From contig NZ_JAIYEP010000028.1 of assembly GCF_020515525.1 (NCBI RefSeq), positions 1-50,058 of the forward strand: a DNA stretch of 50,058 nucleotides, in the 5' to 3' direction. The notes under the pieces were generated by a model. It saw only the letters and a list, made by a program, of their open reading frames with translations, made no database searches and had not been told where the DNA came from. Source of the DNA: Rhodococcus yananensis (GTDB lineage Bacteria > Actinomycetota > Actinomycetes > Mycobacteriales > Mycobacteriaceae). Both the position numbers and the translations under genes were made by a program. Below, piece by piece: positions 23,533 to 30,605 of this stretch; position 1 is the stretch's first letter; every line of letters begins with the position of its first letter.

Positions 23533-24273
23533 TCACCGGGGTGGGGGAGCGGCGTCCATGCGGGTGGCCAGCGCGTCGAGGACGCGGTCGAGACCGAACA
23601 CCCAGGCGGCGTCGGGACTGTAGGAGGTGTTCATCGCCTCCCCGGCGGCGGCACCGACACGCCGCGCGAGCGGATACGCCTCACCGACATACGCGGCGAG
23701 CCGATCCTGCCAGGCTCCCCAGAGGTCGGCCATGTCCACGGCCGCCGCGGCGGATCGGCGGGCACGCGCGGACGCCCGCACGAAGTCGGCGACGAACGTG
23801 CCCGCCGCATCCCGGTCGACGTCGCTCAGGCCGGTGCCGTCGAAGGCGTGCAGGTCACGGTCGTACTTGGCGATGGTGCCCGGCCCCAGCGCCAGCCGCG
23901 GGTCGGTGACCTCGAGCAGCCACGGGTGCGCGGTGTACAGCGCGAGATCCGCGGCGGCGACCCGCCGGACCCGGTCCCGCCATCCGTCGTCGGCGTCGGC
24001 GGCCGGGCCGGCGTGACGACCGTGCACCGCGTCGGCCATGAGCACGAGCAGATCGTCGCGGGAGCCGATGTGGGGGTACAGGGCCATGGCGGTCACCCCC
24101 AGGTGCGCGGCGAGCCGTCGGACGGTCACGGCATCGAGTCCGTCGGTGTCGGCGAGGGTGATGGCCGCGTCGACGGCCCGGGAGGTGGTGATCTTCGCCT
24201 GTGGGCCGCGGGTGCCGCGGCGTGGCGCGTCGGGGTGGTCGCGCCAGAGCAGGTCGAGCAGGTCACGGGCCAT
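23533..24273 (-). CDS. TetR-family transcriptional regulator
   Basis: The protein has 246 residues from the ATG at 24273, which follows a strong GGAGGAATTC ribosome site on the minus strand; an in-frame ATG further upstream lacks one. After about 25 residues it has a TetR-type helix-turn-helix: AVDAAITLADTDGLDAVTVRRLAAHLGVTAMALYPHIG, with the recognition helix at TAMALYPHI. The remainder is the helical ligand-binding and dimer domain. It is divergent from a VOC-domain gene 86 nt away, and an inverted repeat between them is the probable operator, so it most likely represses itself and that gene. The ligand is unknown. Its 3' end lies 37 nt from the NRPS stop, convergent with it. Confidence 0.9.
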   Translation of the reverse strand: MARDLLDLLWRDHPDAPRRGTRGPQAKITTSRAVDAAITLADTDGLDAVTVRRLAAHLGVTAMALYPHIGSRDDLLVLMADAVHGRHAGPAADADDGWRDRVRRVAAADLALYTAHPWLLEVTDPRLALGPGTIAKYDRDLHAFDGTGLSDVDRDAAGTFVADFVRASARARRSAAAAVDMADLWGAWQDRLAAYVGEAYPLARRVGAAAGEAMNTSYSPDAAWVFGLDRVLDALATRMDAAPPPR

Positions 24274-24309
24274 GAATTCCTCCGAGGTGCACATCCGACA
24301 CAAACTCTC

Positions 24310-24327
24310 TACACTGAATACAGTATA
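24310..24327. promoter_or_regulatory. Probable TetR operator between divergent genes
   Basis: An 18-bp imperfect inverted repeat, TACACTGAATACAGTATA (core ACTG-AATA-CAGT), lies in the AT-richer gap between the tetR start (24273) and the VOC gene. Its position, symmetry and base composition fit an autoregulatory TetR site. No binding data are implied. Confidence 0.55.
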
Positions 24328-24359
24328 CGTCGTACAAGATTCTTTCCCTGGAGGTCGTC

Positions 24360-24737
24360 ATCGAGATCACCGGCACCGCCCTGTCCCTGAACGTCCCCGA
24401 CCCCACCGCGTCCGCCGACTTCGCCGCCACCCACTTCGGATTCACCGAAGCCATGTCCGCCGACGGGTTCATCTCCCTGACACACCCCACCGCCGGGGTG
24501 AACCTCGTGTTCCTCCGCACCGGCCTACCCACCTTCACACCCGCCACCATCGCCGGCGACGCCGGCCAAGGACTGCTCATCGCGTTCGTCGTCGACGACC
24601 TCGACACCGAATACGCCCGCATCGCCGCCGCGGGCGCCGACGTGGTCACCGCACCGGAAACCGAACCGTGGGGAGAGCGGTACTGCCAGTTCACCGACCC
24701 CAACGGGCTGGTATGGCAACTCGTCCAGTGGGTGTGA
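24360..24737 (+). CDS. VOC (glyoxalase/bleomycin-resistance fold) protein with apparent ATC start
   Basis: The frame encodes about 125 residues of a vicinal-oxygen-chelate protein (IEITGTALSLNVPDP ... WGERYCQFTDPNGLVWQLVQWV). The first in-frame ATG is at 24453, which would delete the first beta strand and helix of the fold. A strong GGAGG at 24350-24354 sits five nt before an ATC codon at 24360, exactly where ATG is expected, and the sequence from there looks like a normal VOC N-terminus. I therefore place the start at 24360 and flag the codon. The alternatives are a base error or a mutated start. Role unknown; it is probably controlled by the divergent TetR. Confidence 0.7.
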   Translation: MEITGTALSLNVPDPTASADFAATHFGFTEAMSADGFISLTHPTAGVNLVFLRTGLPTFTPATIAGDAGQGLLIAFVVDDLDTEYARIAAAGADVVTAPETEPWGERYCQFTDPNGLVWQLVQWV

Positions 24738-24787
24738 CCGGCGCGGTCGACACCACACTCGACGGGTGACCCGGGCGCCGTCGGCCC

Positions 24788-25357
24788 TCACCCCACTTCC
24801 GTGAGCACCGCCGGCGCCCACACCGGCCACCGGATCACACCGACCGGCTCACCCGCCGCGAACCGCGCCACCGGATCCGGCGTCCCCGACGCCGTGTCGT
24901 ACACCGTCGCCTGATCCGCACGACCGATCGCCTCGACCACCAGCGGCCACAACCGTCGGTACCGCGACCGGATCTTGTCCTCCGGCACCGAATGCCCCCC
25001 GGACACGACACGGTGCGCCACCCGCCGCACCGACATCGCCTCCGGCACCAGCATCACGTGCAACACCACCGTGAACCCCGCAGCCCGCGCCCGATCGATC
25101 AGATCGAGCTTCGACGGATGCGAGAACACCGTCTCGGCGATGAACGAGCGCCCCTCGGCGACGAACCGGTCCCGCACCGCCGCCGCGACCTGCGCCGCCT
25201 CGTACGACATCTCCTCGGCCCGCTCCCGCCACCGCTGCCGCGCGATCACATCGGCGTTGACGAACACACTGCCCGGCAGCAGGGGAGCGAGCGACAACTC
25301 CACGAACGTCGACTTCCCCGCACCGTTCGGCCCGACGATCAGATCCAGCCGCCTCAT
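24788..25357 (-). CDS. Zeta-toxin-like P-loop kinase
   Basis: The product is 189 residues with an N-terminal Walker A GPNGAGKST (about residues 8-16), VNADVIARQRW, and AETVFSHPSK, the order seen in zeta/PezT-like kinases that phosphorylate UDP-N-acetylglucosamine. It is shorter than PezT and may be a chromosomal variant with another substrate. The ATG overlaps the stop of the upstream gene by four bases (ATGA), so translation is coupled. The upstream gene is a ParD-like antitoxin candidate, making this a likely toxin-antitoxin pair. The kinase fold is clear; toxicity is inferred. Confidence 0.8.
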   Translation of the reverse strand: MRRLDLIVGPNGAGKSTFVELSLAPLLPGSVFVNADVIARQRWRERAEEMSYEAAQVAAAVRDRFVAEGRSFIAETVFSHPSKLDLIDRARAAGFTVVLHVMLVPEAMSVRRVAHRVVSGGHSVPEDKIRSRYRRLWPLVVEAIGRADQATVYDTASGTPDPVARFAAGEPVGVIRWPVWAPAVLTEVG

Positions 25358-25740
25358 GCCTCCTCGAGCACCACCGTCGTGCCGTCCGGCCGGCGCTCGA
25401 CCAACCGGCCCTGCTCGTCGAGCACCACCGTGGTGACACCGCGCGCGGCGAGCACCGCCGGATAGTCGGTGTCGGCGAGCCGGTCGGTGAGGCGGGCGTC
25501 GATCTCGGCGTTGAACAATCGACCCTCGGCGTCGGTGAGGTCGCCGGTCGGGCGGGTGCCGGCGAGCGCGTCGTGGACGCGACGCAGGGACGCCGTCTCG
25601 TGGGCGGTCATCGCGCGCCCGATCCGCGCCCAGTACTCGAGTTGCTGGCGGCCGGTGCGGTTCTGCCGGCCACCCTCGGCGATGGCACTGTCGACGAGTT
25701 CGGCGTCGAAACGGGTGACCTTGTCGGTGGACGGAGCCAT
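25354..25740 (-). CDS. ParD-like antitoxin
   Basis: A 128-residue protein starting at ATG 25740, five nt after an AGGAGG on the minus strand. The N-terminal part (MAPSTDKVTRFDAELVDSAIAEGGRQNRTGRQQLEYWARIGRAM) matches what I know of the ParD-like antitoxin family: a beta strand followed by helices for a ribbon-helix-helix-like DNA-binding fold. The charged C-terminal half (TDAEGRLFNAEIDARL, then VVLDEQGRLVERRPDGTTVVLEEA) probably wraps the toxin. It precedes and overlaps the zeta-like toxin gene. It may autorepress the pair, though no operator was identified with confidence. Confidence 0.75.
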   Translation of the reverse strand: MAPSTDKVTRFDAELVDSAIAEGGRQNRTGRQQLEYWARIGRAMTAHETASLRRVHDALAGTRPTGDLTDAEGRLFNAEIDARLTDRLADTDYPAVLAARGVTTVVLDEQGRLVERRPDGTTVVLEEA

Positions 25741-25842
25741 CACGACCTCCTCGTGTTGCAGTCTGCTACCGATCGTAGCTCAGTGATACCACCCTCGTCG
25801 TCCGCGACGAAACCGGGGCGCGTCACCGTCCACGAACACGCC

Positions 25843-25848
25843 TAGACT
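25843..25848 (+). promoter_or_regulatory. Candidate -10 element of the methyltransferase gene
   Basis: TAGACT lies 38 nt before the ATG at 25881 and fits a sigma-70-type -10. It is followed by a pair of 6-bp arms, TGTGAT (25848-25853) and ATCACA (25864-25869), that could bind a regulator near the transcript start. Confidence 0.4.
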
Positions 25849-25880
25849 GTGATGTACACCACAATCACAGGAGGTGGCTG

Positions 25881-26954
25881 ATGAGCACCCCGGAGACACC
25901 CGCCCTCGACACCACCGAACTCGAACGAGTCCTCGGACAACTCGTCACCGACATGGGAGCCGCCGTCAACGGCGCACTCGTCCTGACCGGCATGGATCTC
26001 GGGCTGTGGCGCGCACTCGACGGCGCCGGGCCCCTGACCGTCCACGCCCTCGCCGACCGGACCGGCATCCGCGAACGCTACCTGCGCGAATGGTGCTCCG
26101 CGCAGGCCGCGAGCGGCTACCTGCGCTACGACGCCGACACCGACACGTTCACCCTGTCCCCGGAACAGGCCATGGCCTTCGCCCGCGCCGACAGCCCCGT
26201 CTACCTCGCCGGCGGCTACCACCTGATCAGTTCCGTGTTCAAGGACCGCGAACGCGTCACCGAACGCATCCGCGCCGGCGAGGGATTCGGCTGGCACGAA
26301 CACGACCCGGAACTGTTCACCGGCACCGAACAGTTCTTCCGCCCCGGCTACCGCGCGAACCTCGTCGACGCGTGGCTACCCACCCTCGACGGGGTCGTCG
26401 ACCGACTCACCCGCGGCGGGCAGGTCGCCGACGTCGGTTGCGGGCACGGCGTCTCCAGCACCCTGATCGCACAGGCCTTCCCACACTCGACCGTGCACGG
26501 ATTCGACTACCACGACGCGTCCATCGCCCGGGCACGCGAACTCGCCGCCGAACAACACGTCGGCAACACCGAGTTCACCGTCGCCTCCGCCACCGACTAC
26601 CCGGGACACGGATACGACCTGATCTGCTTCTTCGACGCCCTCCACGACATGGGCGATCCCGTCGGGGCGCTCCGGCATGCCCGCGCCGCCCTGTCCGACG
26701 GGGGCACCGTCATGCTCGTCGAACCGAACGCGCACGACACCCTCACCGACAACCTCAACCCGGTTTCCCGGATGTACTACGCGGCCTCGACGATGCTGTG
26801 CACCCCCTCGTCACTGAGCCAACCCGTCGCCCTCGGGCTCGGCGCCCAGGCCGGCGAGCACCGACTCGCGCAGGTCGCCGCCGAAGCAGGTCTCGGCACC
26901 TTCCGGCGTGCCGCCGAGACACCCTTCAACCTCGTCCTCGAAGCACGACGGTGA
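25881..26954 (+). CDS. Class I SAM-dependent methyltransferase with N-terminal winged helix (Rv2258c-like)
   Basis: The 357-residue protein begins after an AGGAGG ribosome site. Residues about 20-100 form a winged-helix dimerisation domain (GAAVNGALVLTGMDLGLWRAL ... LADRTGIRERYLREWCSAQAASGYL). The Rossmann methyltransferase domain has motif I VADVGCGHGVS (about residue 182), an acidic residue after strand 2 in HGFDYHD, and FFDALHDM for motif IV. The layout resembles M. tuberculosis Rv2258c, a methyltransferase of unresolved substrate. It stands alone between the toxin-antitoxin pair and a convergent VOC gene. It could tailor the NRPS product but is 2.4 kb away with unrelated genes between. 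Confidence 0.85.
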   Translation: MSTPETPALDTTELERVLGQLVTDMGAAVNGALVLTGMDLGLWRALDGAGPLTVHALADRTGIRERYLREWCSAQAASGYLRYDADTDTFTLSPEQAMAFARADSPVYLAGGYHLISSVFKDRERVTERIRAGEGFGWHEHDPELFTGTEQFFRPGYRANLVDAWLPTLDGVVDRLTRGGQVADVGCGHGVSSTLIAQAFPHSTVHGFDYHDASIARARELAAEQHVGNTEFTVASATDYPGHGYDLICFFDALHDMGDPVGALRHARAALSDGGTVMLVEPNAHDTLTDNLNPVSRMYYAASTMLCTPSSLSQPVALGLGAQAGEHRLAQVAAEAGLGTFRRAAETPFNLVLEARR

Positions 26955-26975
26955 CGCGTTCCCCGACGCCCCGCA

Positions 26976-27014
26976 CCGCGGGACACCGGGGGAGAGGTGG
27001 ACCCCGGACCGCGG
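26976..27014. terminator. Bidirectional hairpin between convergent genes
   Basis: Arms CCGCGG...CCGGGG (26976-26991) and CCCCGG...CCGCGG (27002-27014) pair into a 12-bp GC stem with a bulge. It fills the gap between the methyltransferase stop (26954) and the convergent VOC stop (27016). There is no T-tract, as is usual for actinobacteria. Confidence 0.55.
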
Positions 27015-27015
27015 A

Positions 27016-27369
27016 TCAGCGCGACAGGGGACGGTAGAAGACGAGTCCGTTGCCCTTGTTGTCGTACACCACCGCGCGGCGTTCGTGCGCATCATCGTAG
27101 GGACCCTTGACGATTCCACCACCGGACTCCTCGACGGCCTTCGCCGCGGCATCCACGTCGTCGGTCTTGACACCGACGACGACCTGGCCGTGGATGGGAT
27201 GATCGACGGCCGTCGCCAGCGCGATGGTGACCGGGCCACCGTCGATCGCCGCGAAGTGCGCGCCGTCGCGGAACTTCAGCGGCATCCCCAACGTCTCGGT
27301 GTAGAACCTGATCGACTCGTCCAGATCGTCGGTCGACAGCACGATCATCTTCACTTCGTGGCCACTCAC
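27016..27369 (-). CDS. VOC-family glyoxalase-like protein
   Basis: A protein of 117 residues with GTG start at 27369, chosen because AGGAGG lies seven nt upstream and homologous VOC proteins begin near here (SGHEVKMIVLSTDDLDESIRFYTETLGMPLKF). It is a single two-module beta-alpha-beta-beta-beta protein ending in VVYDNKGNGLVFYRPLSR, with candidate metal-site residues in each half. Substrate cannot be read from the sequence; such proteins may act as dioxygenases, isomerases or resistance proteins. The open frame continues upstream to 27684 but that part is low-complexity and has no ribosome site. Confidence 0.8.
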   Translation of the reverse strand: MSGHEVKMIVLSTDDLDESIRFYTETLGMPLKFRDGAHFAAIDGGPVTIALATAVDHPIHGQVVVGVKTDDVDAAAKAVEESGGGIVKGPYDDAHERRAVVYDNKGNGLVFYRPLSR

Positions 27370-27523
27370 GTGACATCCTCCTTCGTCGAAAGTGCGCTCA
27401 GCGTAGCGCCGTTCGGGCGCGCGCGCCGAGAGTCGGACGTCCCTGCCGCGGCGGCACACCGACACGGGGCAGGCAGCAGGGACACCCTCGGAGAACGGAG
27501 ATCGCGTGCGCGGATGCCACCGC

Positions 27524-27568
27524 ACCCCGACCCCAGTTTCGTCACAGTGACGTAATGGGGGTCGGGGT
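27524..27568. repeat. 45-nt concentric palindrome
   Basis: Outer arms ACCCCGACCCC (27524-27534) and GGGGTCGGGGT (27558-27568) pair perfectly. The inner arms CGTCAC (27540-27545) and GTGACG (27547-27552) share the same centre at 27546. It could be a cruciform or hairpin, or a protein-binding site. Confidence 0.8.
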
Positions 27569-27829
27569 ACCGGCCGTGGGGAGTGGTGGTCGAGACCGGA
27601 ACGGTCGTCGACTGCCGCGTCGACACAACCACCACGTCGACACAACCACACGGTGCCGCATCGCACACGGCGCCCGATGCGCACCCGCCGATCACCCGGG
27701 GCACCACGACGTGCGGGCGCGCCCCGGACCGACGCGGATCTCGTCGTGGATCACGATGCGGGGACGCGGCCATCCACCGGACGGGTCCGACGAATCCCGG
27801 CGACGACCCGAAGAACCCCCGGTCCCAAA

Positions 27830-27857
27830 TGTGCCGATAATCTACATTATGTCAACT
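27830..27857 (+). other. Chromosomal dif site (XerC/XerD recombination site)
   Basis: The 28-bp site has left arm TGTGCCGATAA (27830-27840), a 6-nt centre TCTACA and right arm TTATGTCAACT (27847-27857). Compared with E. coli dif the right arm matches at 9 of 11 positions and the left at 8 of 11. It also fits the actinobacterial dif pattern I recall (CCGATAAT, then ACATTATGTCAA). It is AT-rich in a very GC-rich setting and lies in the largest gene-free stretch of the window. XerC and XerD resolve chromosome dimers here, and FtsK loads toward it, so this marks the terminus. Confidence 0.85.
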
Positions 27858-28198
27858 TACGCGGAATCGGCCCTGCCCGACCGGGGTCGGAGCCTCCGCG
27901 GCGCGCATCTACGCGCACACGTTGGGCCGTGCGGGACCCCGCGGCCGCACGCCCGCGATCCGGCGCCGCCGTCCCGACCCGGAGGCCGAATCCGCCACCG
28001 GCGGGTTTCGCGCCCCACAGCCCGGGACGGTCACCGACGATCGGCGCCGCAGACGATCGGCGACGTGGCAGCGCCCACGCACACGACGACATGCCACGAC
28101 CCGCGGATCACGGGTGCACGGGACGCACCGCCGCGACCTCGGCCCGTTCCGCGGCACACCCCCGCTCGGCGCCGTCCCCACCCACCCAAAAATGATCT

Positions 28199-28239
28199 TG
28201 ATGGATAATCACCGTTATCCATCATTTCGTCACGTGACG
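28199..28239. promoter_or_regulatory. AT-rich inverted repeat followed by a 12-bp palindrome
   Basis: Arms TGATGGATAA (28199-28208) and TTATCCATCA (28215-28224) pair perfectly around six nt. Four bases later comes the perfect palindrome CGTCACGTGACG (28228-28239). The pair lies about 190 nt before the pentapeptide-repeat gene and looks like operator DNA or a structured site linked to dif. Confidence 0.5.
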
Positions 28240-28427
28240 CTACGATCTCGCGGCGCGCGCACGCTGCTACGCTGCGGGCAGTGATCGACATCCGTACCGC
28301 GTGACCACGTCCGCACCGCAGCGTCCCCCGCGGCGCCCCTCGCAGGCGGTGGCGATGCCGCATGCCCGGGTCGGGACCACCCTCCCGACCCCCGCGCCCG
28401 CATCGACCCCACCTCCACGGAGATCAC

Positions 28428-29285
28428 GTGAACACCACTCCCCTGCCCTTCGGCACCCGCCCCACCGCCGACGACGACCGTTCGACACTGCACGGCGACT
28501 GCCTCCGATGCCACGCATTATGTTGCACCGCACTCGGTTTCGAGCGCTCGGCCGATTTCGCCGTCGACAAACCGGCCGGCACACCGTGCCCGCAACTCGC
28601 CACCGACCACCGCTGCACCATCCACGACGCCCTGCGTGCCCGCGGCTACCGCGGCTGCACCGTGTACGACTGCTTCGGCGCCGGACAGATCGTGTCCGCC
28701 GCCACCGCAGACCGACACCCCGGACGGGCCCGTACCGCCTTCCCGCGGGTGCAGCACCTACACGAGATGCTGTGGCATCTGCACGACGCCGCCCACCGCA
28801 CCTACGACCCCGACACCGCCGCGGACGCCCGCGCCCTCACCGAGGAGATCCACACCGCCGTCACCGCCGTCACCGCCGTCACCACGGGGACGACACCCAA
28901 CCGCACCGAACCCGACATTCCGGATCTGCATGCCCGCGTGCGGGCCCTGCTCCGCGGCGTCAGCGACGAGATCCGCGGATCCTACCCCCCGATCGACGAG
29001 GACCGGCCCCGGCTCGCGGCCGGCGTCGACCTCGCCGGCGCCGACCTGCGCCACCGCCGCGTGTACGCCGCGGATCTGCGCGGCGCCTGCCTCATCGGCG
29101 CCGACCTGCGCGGCTGCGACCTCACCGACGCCGATCTGCTCGGCGCGGACCTGCGCGACGCCCGCATCGACGACGCTGATCTGTCCCGCGCCCTGTACGT
29201 GACCTCGCCGCAGATCGGGGCGGCGCGCGGCAACCGGTGCACCCGCCTTCCCGCCGACATCCCGCCACCGTCACATTTCCGGTGA
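28428..29285 (+). CDS. Cys-rich N-terminal domain fused to pentapeptide repeats
   Basis: The 285-residue protein starts at GTG 28428 after a GGAG; the frame upstream is Pro/Arg-rich and non-coding in character. Residues about 20-70 hold a Cys cluster (HGDCLRCHALCCTALGF ... PCPQL ... HRCTIHD ... GCTVYDCFGAG), probably binding zinc or an Fe-S cluster, somewhat like YkgJ-type proteins. The middle is helical. The C-terminal part (about 200-260) is a short pentapeptide-repeat run: VDLAGADLRHRRVYAADLRGACLIGADLRGCDLTDADLLGADLRDARIDDADL, which should form a right-handed beta helix. Function is unknown. The gene is the first one beyond dif on this side. Confidence 0.8.
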   Translation: MNTTPLPFGTRPTADDDRSTLHGDCLRCHALCCTALGFERSADFAVDKPAGTPCPQLATDHRCTIHDALRARGYRGCTVYDCFGAGQIVSAATADRHPGRARTAFPRVQHLHEMLWHLHDAAHRTYDPDTAADARALTEEIHTAVTAVTAVTTGTTPNRTEPDIPDLHARVRALLRGVSDEIRGSYPPIDEDRPRLAAGVDLAGADLRHRRVYAADLRGACLIGADLRGCDLTDADLLGADLRDARIDDADLSRALYVTSPQIGAARGNRCTRLPADIPPPSHFR

Positions 29286-29430
29286 CCGCATCTCGGTGGA
29301 CCCCTCTCGGTGGACACGACCGATTCGGCGGTCGGGGCCGGTAGGCGTCCCGGCGGGTACCGAGGGGAACATGTGTGCGAGTACCGTGCACAACAGCGGA
29401 ACGACAACGCCGAGACCGGGAGGCCACGCC

Positions 29431-30474
29431 ATGACGAGCCGGGACGAACCGGGCCTGTGGGACTGGGTGACGTCGTACCTGGAGACCCTGCAGACCGCGA
29501 AACGGTCCGCGCACACCGTCAAGGCGTACCGGCTCGACCTCCTCGGAGTGTGCACCGCGCTCGCTGCCGCGCGCGGCAGCGAGGTGGCGGCGTTGCTCGT
29601 CGAGGATCTGACGATCCGGGCGTTGCGGTCGGCGTTCGCGGAGTTCGCCCGCGAGCGCCGACCCGCGTCGGTGCGGCGCGCCTGGTCGGTGTGGAACAAC
29701 TTCTGTAATTTCCTGGTCACCGAGGGGGTGTCGGAGGGCAATCCGATGGCGTCGATCACCCAGCCCAAACGCCCCGAGCACACCCCGAAATCGTTCACCC
29801 CGGCCGCGGTCGACCAACTCGTCGACACCGTCACCCGTGACGCCGCGCATCCGGCGGAGTCGGCACGGGACTGGCCGGGCCGCGATCTCGCGTTGATCGC
29901 GACGCTGCTGTTGACGGGGATCCGCTCGGAGGAGCTGATCTCGTTGAATCTGTCGAGCATTCTCGGCGGGACCGCCGCTCCGGTGTTGCGGGTGCACGGC
30001 AAGGGCGCGGTGGAGCGGGAGATCCCGCTCGAGGACAGTTGGACGGCGATCGTGTCGGCGTATCTGGAGGAGCGGTACACCCGCTTCCCTCCCCTGCGTC
30101 GCACGGTCCTGGCGGCGCGGACGGATCTGCCGGTGTGGGAGCGGCATCCCGGCGACGATCCGTTGTTCGTGGGGGCGGACGGCACGCGGATCACGCGGGG
30201 CACGCTGCAGTACCGGGTGCGGCGGGTGTACCGGCGGGCCGGTATCGAGTCCGAACGCAAACGTGGGGCGTTGGCGCACGCGTTGCGGCACACGTTCGCG
30301 ACGAGTCTGGCGGACAGCGGCGCGACGATGATCGAGTTGCAGCAGCTGCTGGGTCACCGGTCGTTGCAGACGGTGCAGATCTACACGTCGGCGACGAACG
30401 AGGCGGTGCGGCACGCGGCGCGGCACAATCCGGTGTACGGGCTGCTCGGCGAGCGTTCCGACGACGCGCGGTGA
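29431..30474 (+). CDS. Tyrosine recombinase / integrase, Xer-like
   Basis: A 347-residue protein from ATG 29431 behind GGGAGG. The N-terminal SAM-like core-binding domain (about 1-115: WVTSYLETLQTAKRSAHTVKAYRLDL) precedes the catalytic domain with the full set of residues: Arg165 in LTGIRSEEL, His283 and Arg286 in HALRHTFAT, His309 in LLGHRS, Tyr318 nucleophile in TVQIYTSAT. It cuts and rejoins DNA through a 3'-phosphotyrosine. It is longer than usual XerC/XerD (about 300 residues), so it is probably not the housekeeping dif recombinase, although it lies 1.6 kb from dif. No att-type direct repeats or phage genes flank it. Confidence 0.9.
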   Translation: MTSRDEPGLWDWVTSYLETLQTAKRSAHTVKAYRLDLLGVCTALAAARGSEVAALLVEDLTIRALRSAFAEFARERRPASVRRAWSVWNNFCNFLVTEGVSEGNPMASITQPKRPEHTPKSFTPAAVDQLVDTVTRDAAHPAESARDWPGRDLALIATLLLTGIRSEELISLNLSSILGGTAAPVLRVHGKGAVEREIPLEDSWTAIVSAYLEERYTRFPPLRRTVLAARTDLPVWERHPGDDPLFVGADGTRITRGTLQYRVRRVYRRAGIESERKRGALAHALRHTFATSLADSGATMIELQQLLGHRSLQTVQIYTSATNEAVRHAARHNPVYGLLGERSDDAR

Positions 30475-30605
30475 TCCGGGGGTGCGGGGTGCTCGACCCG
30501 ATCACCCTGTGAGGTCCGGTGTCAGCTGCAAGACTGGGTGCCGAACCGTCCGAACGCGGTGGGCCCCACCGGTGGGGTCGCGCCGCGGACTGTGAAGGAG
30601 CTTGC

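Larger units (their letters stand above)
27370..28427. other. 1058-nt non-coding region containing the dif site
   Basis: Open frames here are Arg/Pro/Thr-rich, lack ribosome sites and look random. What the region does contain is a dif-like Xer site (27830-27857), a 45-nt concentric palindrome (27524-27568), a 26-nt AT-rich inverted repeat (28199-28224) and a 12-bp perfect palindrome (28228-28239). The first and last palindromes share the half-sites CGTCAC and GTGACG and lie on either side of dif. Confidence 0.65.

Noticed and set aside
23510-23552. Direct repeat CACCGGGGTGGGGG at the end of the tetR gene
   Set aside because: Two short GC-rich copies partly inside coding sequence; no sign of a mobile-element target duplication.
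25848-25869. CRP-like site TGTGAT...ATCACA before the methyltransferase gene
   Set aside because: The arms are separated by 10 nt instead of the spacing expected for CRP/GlxR (TGTGA-N6-TCACA); left only as an unnamed inverted repeat.
27555-28208. Possible genes in the 27.4-28.4 kb gap
   Set aside because: Translations are Arg/Pro/Thr-rich without ribosome sites or recognisable motifs, and dif lies inside them.
28506-28525. Second dif-like arm (ATTATGTTGCAC) in the pentapeptide gene
   Set aside because: Only the right arm is partly similar and there is no GATAA left arm at the proper distance, so no dif-flanked element can be claimed.
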